Below, piece by piece: positions 17,181-26,002 of a stretch of 64,000 nucleotides of DNA (positions are counted from its first letter, which is position 1; every line of letters starts with the position of its first letter). The stretch is from Chloroflexota bacterium (GTDB lineage: Bacteria; Chloroflexota; Dehalococcoidia; DSTF01; RBG-16-68-14), in contig JAJCYW010000002.1 of the NCBI GenBank assembly GCA_029262675.1, forward strand, positions 36,534 to 100,533. The letters run 5' to 3'. Made by a program: the position numbers and the translations under genes. The notes under the pieces are model-generated. The model saw only the letters and a program-made list of their open reading frames with translations. It made no database searches and was not told the DNA's origin.

Positions 17181-17764
17181 CGGGCCACCGGAACAGCGCG
17201 AGAGCCAGAGATCGAACGCCACTCGCCGGTGGCCGGCAGGTGCTACCTGACTACCTGCGGCCGGACCTCGACGTGATATTTGTCGGTATCAACCCCGGGC
17301 TGGCATCCGCGGCGAAGCGCCACCACTACGCGGGCAAGACGAACCTCTTCTGGCCGCTGCTGCGCGAGAGCGGCTTCGTGCCGCCACACTGCGACTACGA
17401 GAACGACGTAGACGTGACGATGCACGGCGTGGGCCTGACGAACCTCGTCGACCGGCCGTCGCGCGGACAGGACGACCTCTCGCGCGACGAGCTGCGGGCG
17501 GGCGCGGCCAACCTCCGCGAGAAGCTGTCGCCGCTTCGGGCGGCCGTGATCTGCTTCAACGGCAAGGCCATCTACCAGGCCTTCGCCGGAGGCTCCTGCG
17601 ACTTCGGGCTACAGCCGGAGCGGTTCCACAGCGCGGCCGTCTTCGTGATGCCGTCGACCAGCGCCCGCGCCGCCACCTACCGCCGGGAGGACAAGCTGCG
17701 ATTCTTCTGTGCGCTTAAGCGACTCGTCGAGCGCGAGGCGCGGCCCCAGGACACCAACCGATGA
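17177..17764 (+). CDS. mug: Mismatch-specific uracil/thymine DNA glycosylase (Mug/TDG family)
   Basis: The protein has 195 residues. It removes U or T from G:U and G:T mispairs. The catalytic-loop motif is VGINPGLASA (Asn39) and the minor-groove intercalation loop is FVMPSTSARAATY, closer to the MPSSSAR motif of eukaryotic TDG than to the E. coli Mug version. GLTNLVDRPSRGQDDLS is also family-typical. ATGA overlaps join it to the glycosylase before and the zinc-ribbon protein after, so this is a repair operon. Confidence 0.92.
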   Translation: MTGHRNSARARDRTPLAGGRQVLPDYLRPDLDVIFVGINPGLASAAKRHHYAGKTNLFWPLLRESGFVPPHCDYENDVDVTMHGVGLTNLVDRPSRGQDDLSRDELRAGAANLREKLSPLRAAVICFNGKAIYQAFAGGSCDFGLQPERFHSAAVFVMPSTSARAATYRREDKLRFFCALKRLVEREARPQDTNR

Positions 17765-18303
17765 GGGAGAGCCGCCACGTCGGCACGACGGCGCGGCCGG
17801 GCGGCGAGGGGCCACCGGTGTTCTCCGAGCGGCTGACGGTTGTGCTGGACGCCATCTTCGAAGGGGAAGCGCCTAACGCCGGCCGCTTCTGCGGCAACTG
17901 CTACACGCCGGTCGACACTGAGCGGGCGAGCTGTATGCACTGCAACAGCAGCGTCGACGAGAGCCGGCCGGTTGAGAAGGTCCCGCGAGATATTCTCGCG
18001 ATGTTCCAGCAGCTCCGCCGCCGCGAGAGTCTGGTCGTCAACAGCTTCGCCTACGCCGGCATGCTGGCGGCCGTCATGATCTTCATCGGCGTCTTCTATC
18101 TGCTCTTCATCACCAACGCCGGCGTCTGGTGGTACGTCTTCGATATCGTGCTGCTGTTCGTCCTCGCCAGGGTGCTGGCCGGCCTCGTGGGCGGCTTCAT
18201 CGGCGACGAGGTGGGCTACCGCTACTCGCGCCGCAAGCTGGCGGAGGAGTGGGAGACGTACGAAGCGGAGCGCGACGGCGCGGAGCGGGACTGCGCGGAC
18301 TGA
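17761..18303 (+). CDS. Zinc-ribbon membrane protein, unknown function
   Basis: The protein has 180 residues and starts in an ATGA overlap with mug. A four-cysteine zinc ribbon, FCGNCYTPV then SCMHCNSSV (about residues 44-62), is followed by two membrane helices at about 97-120 and 125-150, with a Gly-rich turn (LVGGFIGDEVGY). The C-terminus is charged. No enzymatic motif is seen. Coupling to two DNA glycosylases is intriguing but may be incidental. Confidence 0.75.
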   Translation: MRESRHVGTTARPGGEGPPVFSERLTVVLDAIFEGEAPNAGRFCGNCYTPVDTERASCMHCNSSVDESRPVEKVPRDILAMFQQLRRRESLVVNSFAYAGMLAAVMIFIGVFYLLFITNAGVWWYVFDIVLLFVLARVLAGLVGGFIGDEVGYRYSRRKLAEEWETYEAERDGAERDCAD

Positions 18304-18328
18304 CGCAGCCCCGCCGGGCTGTGGTATC

Positions 18329-18958
18329 GTGTCGGAAATGCCCGCCAACCTCGGCCTCCTCGAAGAGCTGCGCGACCTGATGCAGCGCCACTGCTTCCAG
18401 TACGGCGACTTCACGCTGACATCCGGGCGCAAGAGCAAGTTCTACTACAACGGCAAGCTCGTGACGCTGCGGCCGTCCGGCGCCGCCTTGATCGGCGAGG
18501 CGCTGATCGATGTCGTCCTCGCCTCGGGCGCGGAGGCCGTCGGCGGTCCGGCGCTGGGCGCGGTGCCGATCGCGATGGCCGTCGGCGCGGCGGGCCTGAC
18601 CCGCGGCCGCGACCTGCCGGTCTACGTCGTCCGCATGGAGCAGAAGGCCCACGGCGCCAAGGATCTGATCGCGCAGCCGTTCTCGGACGACGACCACGAC
18701 GTGATGGCGGCGGGCCGGCGCGTCGCCATCGTCGAGGACACGATCACGACCGGCGGCTCCGTGCTAAAGGCGGTCGACGCCGTGCGCGCCGCCGGCTGCC
18801 AGGTGGCGCTCGTCGCGGTGCTGGTGGAGAGGGCAGAGGGCGGCGCAGACGCCTTGCGAAAGCAGGGCCTGGATGTCGCGTCCGTCTTCCGCGCGGACGA
18901 GGAGGGGAGGCTGACCGTCAACCCCGCGTTCGCAGAGAGGCTCGCGACGAAGGCCTAG
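18329..18958 (+). CDS. pyrE: Orotate phosphoribosyltransferase
   Basis: The protein has 209 residues from the GTG at 18329, or 206 from the ATG at 18338. It converts orotate and PRPP to OMP in de novo pyrimidine synthesis. Family landmarks are FTLTSGRKSKFYYNGK at the N-terminus and the PRPP loop VAIVEDTITTGGSVLKAV. The segment GPALGAVPIAMAV is also typical. No other pyr gene is nearby. Confidence 0.95.
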   Translation: MSEMPANLGLLEELRDLMQRHCFQYGDFTLTSGRKSKFYYNGKLVTLRPSGAALIGEALIDVVLASGAEAVGGPALGAVPIAMAVGAAGLTRGRDLPVYVVRMEQKAHGAKDLIAQPFSDDDHDVMAAGRRVAIVEDTITTGGSVLKAVDAVRAAGCQVALVAVLVERAEGGADALRKQGLDVASVFRADEEGRLTVNPAFAERLATKA

Positions 18959-19025
18959 GGCTGTACCGCCTCGGGCGGCACAGGGCTACGCCGCCCCCAG
19001 CGATGTTGCATACAGGAGGAAAGAC

Positions 19026-19301
19026 ATGACTCAACAAGGGCCGCCAATGGGGCCGTTCTGCCAATCGTGCGGGATGCCGCTCAGCACGCCGGAGGACTTC
19101 GGCACAACGGCGGAGGGCTACCGCCAGAACGACTACTGCCACTTCTGTTTCACAGACGGCGCGTTCCTGCAGCCGGACGCCACGCTGGAGGGGATGATCG
19201 AGCAGGTGATCCCGCACGCCGTCCAGGCAACCAGCATGGGCGAAGCCGAGGTGCGCAAGATGGCAGAAGAGAATCTGCCCCGGCTCAAGCGCTGGAGCTA
19301 A
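19026..19301 (+). CDS. Putative zinc-ribbon domain protein
   Basis: The protein has 91 residues and is preceded by AGGAGGAAAG. A C-x2-C pair (FCQSCGMPL) and a second C-x2-C (DYCHFCFTDGAF) form a small zinc ribbon of the kind annotated as zinc-ribbon domain (PF12674-like). The C-terminal half is helical. Its function is unknown. Confidence 0.8.
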   Translation: MTQQGPPMGPFCQSCGMPLSTPEDFGTTAEGYRQNDYCHFCFTDGAFLQPDATLEGMIEQVIPHAVQATSMGEAEVRKMAEENLPRLKRWS

Positions 19302-19326
19302 CGCCGGACGACTTCGCCGGACACGA

Positions 19327-19352
19327 AACCGCCCCGAACGTTCGGGGCGGTT
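19327..19352. terminator. Perfect 26-bp palindrome, bidirectional terminator
   Basis: The sequence aaccgccccgaa-cg-ttcggggcggtt is an exact inverted repeat with A-rich and T-rich flanks. It lies between the convergent zinc-ribbon gene (ends 19301) and tatA (ends 19375), as expected of a shared intrinsic terminator. Confidence 0.85.
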
Positions 19353-19374
19353 GTCTAGTTTGGCAGGGCCAGGC

Positions 19375-19617
19375 CTAGGGAGCCTTGGAGGTCGTCGAGG
19401 ACTCGGTTTCCTTGGCGTCGCTCGCCGATTCGGCGAGCAGGTCGGCGTCGTCGCCGTCGTCCCCCTCGTCGCGGGCGGCCTTGCGGAACTCGCGCACGCT
19501 GCGGCCCAGCGCGCCACCGACGTCGCCCAGTTTGCCGACCCCAAAGATCAGCACGACAACTGCCAGGATGATCAGGCCCTCAAATGGGCCGATGGGTCCG
19601 ATTCCGACTGCTAACAT
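19375..19617 (-). CDS. tatA: Sec-independent protein translocase TatA
   Basis: The protein has 80 residues behind AGGAGG. It is the pore-forming component of twin-arginine export. A short membrane helix (EGLIILAVVVLIFGVGKL) includes the FG hinge motif, then comes an amphipathic helix (LGRSVREFRKAARDE) and an acidic tail. No tatC is in the window. Confidence 0.9.
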   Translation of the reverse strand: MLAVGIGPIGPFEGLIILAVVVLIFGVGKLGDVGGALGRSVREFRKAARDEGDDGDDADLLAESASDAKETESSTTSKAP

Positions 19618-19754
19618 AGCGGTGCCTCCTTCATGTAGGCGAGCCTAGGGTAGCACCAGCCAGAAAAGGGCGTCAAGGCCATCTGGCCCGTTGGCAGCGG
19701 GCCGAATCGCCCGCATATAATGGAAACCGCCGTGCGTGAGCCACACTTGCAGCC

Positions 19755-20717
19755 ATGATCATCGCCGTATCTCCGCTGATGGCCGAACGCTTCGGCGACC
19801 GCATCCGCCAGGCCGCGCCGGGCTGCGAGCTGGTCTGGCCAATAGACGGCGGCGGCTGGAGCGGGGACGCCGACGGGGCGGAAGTCGTCTACTTCTCCGA
19901 GGATTTCTGGACCACCGGCTCGTTCCGGACGCTGCTGCCGCAGCTCTTCACGCTGCCCGGCCTGCGCTGGTTTCACACGTTCAGCGCCGGGGTTGATCAC
20001 CCGGCGTTCCGGACCATCGTCGAACGAGGCGCCTACCTGACGAACGCCGCCGGCACCACGGCCGAGCCGATCGCTCAGTACGTGCTGGCGATGCTGCTGC
20101 GCATCGTCAAGCGCACCGATGCCTGGGCCGCGGCACAACGCGAGCGCCAGTGGGACGAGATCGAGACCGACGAGCTGACAGGCAAGACAATCGGCATCGT
20201 CGGCGTCGGCAAGATCGGCGGCGAGGTGGCACGGCTGGCGCAGGCCTTCCACATGCGCGTTATCGGCTGCCGGCGGCGGCAGCGCAGGCCCCGCAACGTC
20301 GACGAGCTCGTACCGCCGGAACGGCTGGCGGAGCTGCTGGCGCGCTCGCATTTCGTCGTATTGGCGCTGCCGCTCTCCGCGGCGACCGAGCGGCTGATCG
20401 GGGCGGACGAACTGCGCGCGATGCGGCGCGACGCCTGGCTGATCAACGTCTCCCGCGGCCGCGTGCTCGACGAAGCGGCGCTGGAGCGGGCGCTGACGGA
20501 CGGCGTCATCGGAGGCGCCTGCCTGGATGTCTTTGAGACCGAGCCGCTGCCGGAATCGAGCGGGCTCTGGTCGCTGCCCACCGTGATCGTCACGCCGCAC
20601 AACTCCGGCTGGTCGCCGCTGAACCTGGAGCGTGGAACGAAGCTCTTCCTGGACAACCTGGGCCGTTACGTGGCGGAGCGGCCGCTGCGAAATCGCGTGC
20701 GCGCCGCTGATTTTTGA
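19755..20717 (+). CDS. D-2-hydroxyacid dehydrogenase family oxidoreductase
   Basis: The protein has 320 residues. The NAD-binding motif is GIVGVGKIGGEVARLA (about residue 150). The catalytic Arg lies in NVSRGRVLDEAAL, the Glu in DVFETEPLPESSGLW, and the His in VTPHNSGW, so the Arg-Glu-His set is complete. The substrate is uncertain (glyoxylate, hydroxypyruvate or other). It is flanked by terminators and appears monocistronic. Confidence 0.9.
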   Translation: MIIAVSPLMAERFGDRIRQAAPGCELVWPIDGGGWSGDADGAEVVYFSEDFWTTGSFRTLLPQLFTLPGLRWFHTFSAGVDHPAFRTIVERGAYLTNAAGTTAEPIAQYVLAMLLRIVKRTDAWAAAQRERQWDEIETDELTGKTIGIVGVGKIGGEVARLAQAFHMRVIGCRRRQRRPRNVDELVPPERLAELLARSHFVVLALPLSAATERLIGADELRAMRRDAWLINVSRGRVLDEAALERALTDGVIGGACLDVFETEPLPESSGLWSLPTVIVTPHNSGWSPLNLERGTKLFLDNLGRYVAERPLRNRVRAADF

Positions 20718-20848
20718 TTGGGCTTACAGAATCGCCAGGTCTCACACGCTGTCGTGTGTGGGCCGCGTGAAACGTCCGTGTAAGCGCCGTCACATCTGTC
20801 GCGGCCGCGCTTGGCTAGAGTGACACGTACACCCCGCTACGAGGAACG

Positions 20849-21538
20849 ATGACGAAGAAGAAGCGCAAGAAGGCACCGGAATCGCAGCCCCTGTGGGCGC
20901 GGCTCAACCGCCGCTACCCAAAGTGGGGCCGCCGCATCGGCATCACCAGCGCCCTGGTGGCAATGCTGGCCGTGCTCTGGTTCGTCGCCGATCCGCTCGG
21001 CGGCGGACCAACGGCGATCGACGAGACTGGCTCGGAGGTGAGCGCCGGCCCGATAGACGGCGCGCCGGACGCGGAGGCACGCGTCAACAGGCCAGCCCCC
21101 AACTTCTTACTGCCGGACTACGAGAAGAACGCTGTGCGGCTGGACGATTATGAAGGCAAGGCCGTGTTCGTAAACTTCTGGGCGACCTGGTGCGGCCCCT
21201 GCGCGAGAGAGATGCCCGACATCGTCCGCATCGCCGAGAAGTTCCCGGACGACGTCGTCGTCATCGCCATCAACCGCGGCGAATCGAAGGGCGCGGCGCA
21301 GAACTGGATGCGGCGGCTGGGGCTGCCCGAAGACCTGCCGAACTTCAAGTGGGTGCTGGACAGCCGAGAGTCGGTCGTACGAGAGTACGGCGTGGAAGGC
21401 ATGCCGCAGAGCTTCTTCGTCGATGGCTCGGGTATCATCCGCGCCGCCGTCCGCTCCGGCCTCAGTTACGAGGACATGCTGATCAGCATGGAACGAGCGC
21501 TCAACTCCTTCGCCGTTCCCAGCACACGCGCGCCATAG
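20849..21538 (+). CDS. Membrane-anchored TlpA/ResA-like thiol-disulfide oxidoreductase
   Basis: The protein has 229 residues and starts behind GAGGAA. A basic N-terminus (TKKKRKKAPE) and one membrane helix (about 35-50) precede a thioredoxin fold with the active site NFWATWCGPCAREMP. The cis-Pro segment is EGMPQSFFVDG. It probably reduces exported apocytochrome c or other thiols outside the membrane. Two more redoxins lie at 22855 and 26003. Confidence 0.88.
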   Translation: MTKKKRKKAPESQPLWARLNRRYPKWGRRIGITSALVAMLAVLWFVADPLGGGPTAIDETGSEVSAGPIDGAPDAEARVNRPAPNFLLPDYEKNAVRLDDYEGKAVFVNFWATWCGPCAREMPDIVRIAEKFPDDVVVIAINRGESKGAAQNWMRRLGLPEDLPNFKWVLDSRESVVREYGVEGMPQSFFVDGSGIIRAAVRSGLSYEDMLISMERALNSFAVPSTRAP

Positions 21539-21742
21539 CGCACACGCGCGCCGTAGCGAGCCGCTGCCGGGAGCATCGCCCGTTACAACTGCCGGTTCCC
21601 TCTTCCCCGCTCTTCACAGCTTCGCAGCAGATTCGCCTGCCGTTCCGTATCTGAAGGTCCAGCTTCTTACCTCACATAATCGTCCAACTACTAACGTCGT
21701 TGTCTTGATCGTACGGTCAGGGTGCTGCAAACTCCCCCATAA

Positions 21743-22729
21743 GTGTTTAACCGGGTAACACGAGTCAGAGACGGATGGTACAGGGGGTCTCGACTGCTCT
21801 TCTCCAGCATGCAACGCTACGTTGGTAGCGGGTCCGAATCCACGGCCGCGGCGCTGATGCGCCTGCGCCAACAATCACTGCCTCGCCTGATCGCCGCTCC
21901 AGAGTTTGGGGGCGGCGCACTGTCGCTGCCGCTCGCGCCGACCTGGCAGGACAGGCTGCGGCTCGCTCTTGCCGGATACGGCGCCTTCGCGGTGGCCATC
22001 GCAGCGGCAGTGCTCGTTGTCGCGGCGGCGCTGGCATTGCTCCCAGCGATACAGGGCGAATCGTCCACTACCGCTCGCCGCAGCGTCCATAGTTCCGTCG
22101 GCGTTACGGGAACGGCGAGCACGCGCGTCGAAGACCTGAGCGCAGCGACCTTCCTCGGCAGTGTGCCGTTCGTTCAGCAATCACGTTTCATGAGCGCCGG
22201 CGCCGCCTCGCCCGCCGCGATCTTCATCGCCGGAGCGCGCCAGGCCAGCATCGCCGGCTACCTGCAGAACGTCGGCGAGCAGGTCGCGCTGCCGTATCTT
22301 GGCAGCACGCTTGCGACAAAAGAAGCGGTCGAATCGTGGACAGCCGCTGTGCAAGCAGGGTCCGCCTCTTCCCTGAAACAGTTGGCTCCTGGCGAGACGG
22401 CGTTTACTCTTACCACGCCAGCCATCTCGCCCGGCACCGTGATCGAGAACGCGCGCACGACGTTCTACTCCTGCCTGGGCGGTGGCTTCTGCGAGCACAT
22501 GGCGAACGGCGATCTCGTGTCCGCGGGCGCAGCGGCCTGCAGCTATGACATGCCGTACGGCACGCGCTTCGTCATCAACGCCGACCCGCAGCAGCGCGCC
22601 TACACCTGCCTGGACCGCGGCGCGCTCGTCACGCCGTGGGTCGATATCTGGTTCTACGCCCCGGCCGACGGCTGGGCCTGGCAGGCGGCCGTCGGCGGCA
22701 CGGTCAACGCGATCACGATTGTCGAGTAG
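21743..22729 (+). CDS. Membrane-anchored double-psi beta-barrel (3D/RlpA-like) protein
   Basis: The protein has 328 residues from a GTG at 21743; ATG 21809 is an alternative and neither has a good ribosome site. A single membrane helix falls at about residues 77-103. The C-terminal domain (from about 235) reads TTFYSCLGGGFCEHMANGD, AACSYDMPYGTRFVI, YTCLDRGALV and VDIWFYAPADG, the pattern of DPBB domains in 3D and RlpA-type cell-wall proteins, with paired cysteines. A role in envelope or wall remodelling is inferred. Confidence 0.7.
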   Translation: MFNRVTRVRDGWYRGSRLLFSSMQRYVGSGSESTAAALMRLRQQSLPRLIAAPEFGGGALSLPLAPTWQDRLRLALAGYGAFAVAIAAAVLVVAAALALLPAIQGESSTTARRSVHSSVGVTGTASTRVEDLSAATFLGSVPFVQQSRFMSAGAASPAAIFIAGARQASIAGYLQNVGEQVALPYLGSTLATKEAVESWTAAVQAGSASSLKQLAPGETAFTLTTPAISPGTVIENARTTFYSCLGGGFCEHMANGDLVSAGAAACSYDMPYGTRFVINADPQQRAYTCLDRGALVTPWVDIWFYAPADGWAWQAAVGGTVNAITIVE

Positions 22730-22751
22730 CCCGTAGGCGGTACGACAGCCA

Positions 22752-22776
22752 AAAGCGGCCCGGTGGGGCCGCTTTG
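22752..22776 (+). terminator. Intrinsic terminator
   Basis: A GC-rich stem aaagcggcc/ggccgcttt is followed by a T-containing tail (tttgttc), 23 bases after the stop of the DPBB gene. Confidence 0.75.
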
Positions 22777-22854
22777 TTCGTCCGTCGCTCTTTCCGTGGA
22801 TAGTAGCCGCACGGGCTATGCGTAGGGCTGCGCCTACGCCCGGTGCCGTGAGCC

Positions 22855-23343
22855 TCAGCCGGGTTTGAACGGCGGGTTGCCGTCGTCTTCTTCCGCTATC
22901 ACCTTCACGTCGTCGCCCGCGTCCTGCGCGAGCCAGGCAGCGACCTCGTTCAACTCTTGCTTGTGGAACCCCACGCTGGTCTGCTGAACGACGCCTTCGC
23001 GATCGACCAGGTAGAGCGTGGGTGTCGCGTCCGGGTCGTACTGCTGCGAGACCGGCCAGCCCTCTTTTTCGATCAGGACCGGGAACGTCAGGCCGTGCTC
23101 CCGCGCGAACGACGCCGTCGTCTCGGCGTCGTCCTGCGAAACGGCCAGGACCTGCCAGGACGCGCCCGGATACTCGTCAACCAGCCGCTGGTAGTAGGGG
23201 AACGCCAGCACGCAGGTGCCGCATTTCGGCTTCCAGAAGACGGCCAGGACGGGGCCGTTCGCCAGCGCCGCGGCCAGGCTGTGCCTCTCGCCCCGCAGGT
23301 CCGCCAGATCGAAATCGGGCGCGCGTTCCCCCGCTGCCAGCAT
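22855..23343 (-). CDS. Peroxiredoxin/TlpA-like redoxin
   Basis: The protein has 162 residues. The ATG at 23343 lies 2 bases after the lgt stop, so it is coupled to lgt. The redoxin domain opens with GERAPDFDLADLRGERHSL and carries a C-x2-C site, FWKPKCGTCVLAFPYY. An acidic tail (EEDDGNPPFKPG) ends it. No signal peptide is present, so it is cytoplasmic. It differs from the two membrane-anchored redoxins nearby. Confidence 0.87.
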   Translation of the reverse strand: MLAAGERAPDFDLADLRGERHSLAAALANGPVLAVFWKPKCGTCVLAFPYYQRLVDEYPGASWQVLAVSQDDAETTASFAREHGLTFPVLIEKEGWPVSQQYDPDATPTLYLVDREGVVQQTSVGFHKQELNEVAAWLAQDAGDDVKVIAEEDDGNPPFKPG

Positions 23344-23345
23344 CG

Positions 23346-24263
23346 TCAGCCGCTCGCCGATTCGGCGGGCTCTGCGGGTTGGGCGCCGCCCCCCGGGGTG
23401 CTTGTCGAGAGGTCGCGGTCGTCGCCGCGCAGCGAGTAGAGCAGCCCGGCAGCGGCCATCGGGATCAGAAACAGCGCCGTGACCTGCGGCGTCGAGAGCC
23501 CGGCGATCACCTCGCGACTGTCGATGCGCAGCTCGCTGACGCCGAAGCGCATCAGGGAGTAGAGCAGGATGAAGCCGAAGAAGGCGATGCCGTCCTTCCG
23601 CACAAAGTGGAATACGAGGAACAGCAGCCCGAAGATCAGGATGTCGCCCAGCATCTCGTAGCCCACGGCGGGGTGCTGCGCGCAGAGTTGCGACGTATCG
23701 ATTCCGGAGAACGGGCCGAGCCCGCATTCGGGATGGGAGAGTACGCTGGGGTTATTCAGGTTGGTGTAGCGCACCGCCCACGGCAGGCCGGACGCCTCCG
23801 CGAAGTGCTCGCCGTTGATGAGATCACCGATGCGACCGATGGCCATACCCGTCAGCGCTGCGAACGCGGCCACGTCGAGCCCGCGCCGCAACGGAATCTT
23901 GCGAAACCAGCCGTAGATCAGCCCGCCGATGATGCCGCCCAGCACCGCGCCGTAAATCGAGATGCCGCCTTCGTTGATGCGGAAGATGTCCCACGCGTTA
24001 TCCAGGCCGCGGCTGCCCCAACGTTCCATGACATACAGCGCGCGGGCACCGATGATGCCGCTAGGGATCGCGACCAGCGCCGCGCTGTAGACGTCGTCGT
24101 CTATGAAGCCGAGCCTGCGGCCGAAGATCACTGCCACCCACACAGCACCGGCGATTCCAACAGCCGTAAAGACGCCGTGCCAGGTCAGCAGCAACTCCCC
24201 GAATTGCTGGATCTCGGGGTCGATGCCGATTTCGATCGTTAGCAGCGCCAGCGCGCTAGTCAT
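23346..24263 (-). CDS. lgt: Prolipoprotein diacylglyceryl transferase
   Basis: The protein has 305 residues. It transfers diacylglycerol from phosphatidylglycerol to the lipobox cysteine of exported prolipoproteins. It has multiple membrane helices and the Lgt signature GMAIGRIGDLINGEHFAEA (Asp replaces the usual Asn after GRIG). GGISIYGAVLGGIIGG is also characteristic. The extra C-terminal tail is rich in Ser, Pro and Glu. It overlaps the resB-like gene by 8 bases. Confidence 0.92.
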   Translation of the reverse strand: MTSALALLTIEIGIDPEIQQFGELLLTWHGVFTAVGIAGAVWVAVIFGRRLGFIDDDVYSAALVAIPSGIIGARALYVMERWGSRGLDNAWDIFRINEGGISIYGAVLGGIIGGLIYGWFRKIPLRRGLDVAAFAALTGMAIGRIGDLINGEHFAEASGLPWAVRYTNLNNPSVLSHPECGLGPFSGIDTSQLCAQHPAVGYEMLGDILIFGLLFLVFHFVRKDGIAFFGFILLYSLMRFGVSELRIDSREVIAGLSTPQVTALFLIPMAAAGLLYSLRGDDRDLSTSTPGGGAQPAEPAESASG

Positions 24264-26001
24264 TCATGTCTCCTCCAGGCATCTCTATTTCTGGATTCCC
24301 GTCCATCCTGGCAGCCTCCAGCTCTTTCCGCAAGTGCTCGGCCTCGCTCTGGAAGACGCCCCGCCGCTCGGCCAGTCCGGCAACGACGGCCTCGTCGTCG
24401 CGCACGCGCGCCCAGAGGCGCATCCGCGGCAGGTAGAACGTCACGACCAGGCCGGCGACCAGCAGCCCCGCGGCGACCCAGATCAGATTCGCGCCGGGGT
24501 CGCGGCGCACCTCGATGCCGGCGAACTCGCGCCGGCCCTCGAACACGTACTCCCGCCCGTCCACGACGACAGGCTGGTCCGGGAAGAGCGTCATCGCGCT
24601 GTCGTCTACGGCGCCCAGCACCGTGACGAACGGCGTACCGTCCGGCGTCTGCGAGAGCACCGTCTGCGTGCGATCGCTGTCGCCCGGGAGGCCGGCCGAC
24701 ACGAGCGCAGGCAGGCCTATCGCCTCGACGAACGTCCACTCCAGGCCGTCCGCACGCAGCGTCTCGCCCCCGGTGAGGACGAAACCGGCATCGGTCTGCC
24801 CGCGGTCGAAGACGACGAGGCTCCATGCACCGGCGGAGCCGGGGCCGTCCTCATCGTCTTGCCTAACACCAACCCAGAATTCGCGGCCGGTGCCGGGCAC
24901 GGCAATCAGCGACCCGCGCACGTCCTCGATGAGGTCCGTGGGCACGATCGCGGCGTCCAGCAGCACGTTCCCGCCCGCGTCGCGCACAACGATGACGGGT
25001 GCCGGCACCAGGCCCGTGAGCGCCAAGACCTCGGCGTAGAGCGTGTTGCCGGTGGCCACGTCGCGCACGCGGAGCGCGGCGCCTTCGCCGAAGTAGCCGC
25101 CCTGGTGGAAGCGGTAGCCGCCGTAGAGGAGCGGGTCGTTGACCGTCGTCGTGCCGCGCGCGACCTCTTCGCCGCCCTGGTAGATCACCAGCTCGCTGCG
25201 ATAATCGAGCGGCGAGCCGGTCGCATCGAACGCGGCGACGGCGTCCAGCACCTCGATCTGCATCTGGTTAGGATGGCTGACGGCGAAGATCGGGCTCGCC
25301 GTCCCCTCCGCGATCAGGAGCGCGTTCGTGTAGCCGCCCAGGTAGCTGACGAGCCCGCCGACGAGGAAGAGCACCAGTGCGATGTGCGTCGCGAAGTTGC
25401 CGAACTGCGCCCAGGCGAAGCGATCGGCGAAGAGGTAGACGGTGTCTCCCCGTGCCACGCGCCGCACCCGGAAGCGGCGCTTGCTCAGAATCGCCTCGAT
25501 CTGGCGCGCGCCCGCCTCCCCGCTCTCCGCAGACGGCAGCGCCACGCGGTTGGCCGCCCGCTCGAAGAAACTGTCCGGCACCTGCCGGCGCGGCTGTGTC
25601 ACGTTGCGCCAGACATCCAGGAAGCGGTCCAAGACGTAGACCGTGATCGCGGCCGCCAGCAGGCCGAGGGCCGACAGGAACCACCAGGCGGCGACGACAT
25701 TGAACAGCCCCATGCGATGCAACGGCTCCGTGAACGGCCCGAACGAGTCCTCGCGCAGGACGAGCCAGGCGTCGATGGCGGCGGGGTTGTTGCGGATCTG
25801 GACGGGCACCTGCGGCAACAGCACCGCCAGCAGTCCGGCGACGACGAGGCAGCCGATCAGCGCGATGGCGAACTGCGCCGACGCCAGCATCCGCCAGGCC
25901 CAAACGATCAGCTCCACGGCGCGCGCCGGGCCGACGCCCCGCGCCGGCTTTGCGCCGCCTGTGGGCGTGGGTTGATGCTGTGCCGTGTCCACGCTGGCCA
26001 T
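24256..26001 (-). CDS. resB: ResB/Ccs1-like cytochrome c biogenesis protein
   Basis: The protein has 581 residues. It forms part of the System II machinery that delivers and ligates haem to exported c-type cytochromes. Membrane helices lie at about 40-65, 95-120, 205-230 (FATHIALVLFLVGG, with the conserved His) and near the C-terminus (LIWVAAGLLVAGLVVTFYL), with a large exported domain between the last two. No ResC/CcsA gene, the usual partner, is present in the window. A ResA-like redoxin gene ends 1 base upstream of its start. Confidence 0.87.
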   Translation of the reverse strand: MASVDTAQHQPTPTGGAKPARGVGPARAVELIVWAWRMLASAQFAIALIGCLVVAGLLAVLLPQVPVQIRNNPAAIDAWLVLREDSFGPFTEPLHRMGLFNVVAAWWFLSALGLLAAAITVYVLDRFLDVWRNVTQPRRQVPDSFFERAANRVALPSAESGEAGARQIEAILSKRRFRVRRVARGDTVYLFADRFAWAQFGNFATHIALVLFLVGGLVSYLGGYTNALLIAEGTASPIFAVSHPNQMQIEVLDAVAAFDATGSPLDYRSELVIYQGGEEVARGTTTVNDPLLYGGYRFHQGGYFGEGAALRVRDVATGNTLYAEVLALTGLVPAPVIVVRDAGGNVLLDAAIVPTDLIEDVRGSLIAVPGTGREFWVGVRQDDEDGPGSAGAWSLVVFDRGQTDAGFVLTGGETLRADGLEWTFVEAIGLPALVSAGLPGDSDRTQTVLSQTPDGTPFVTVLGAVDDSAMTLFPDQPVVVDGREYVFEGRREFAGIEVRRDPGANLIWVAAGLLVAGLVVTFYLPRMRLWARVRDDEAVVAGLAERRGVFQSEAEHLRKELEAARMDGNPEIEMPGGDMND

Positions 26002-26002
26002 G

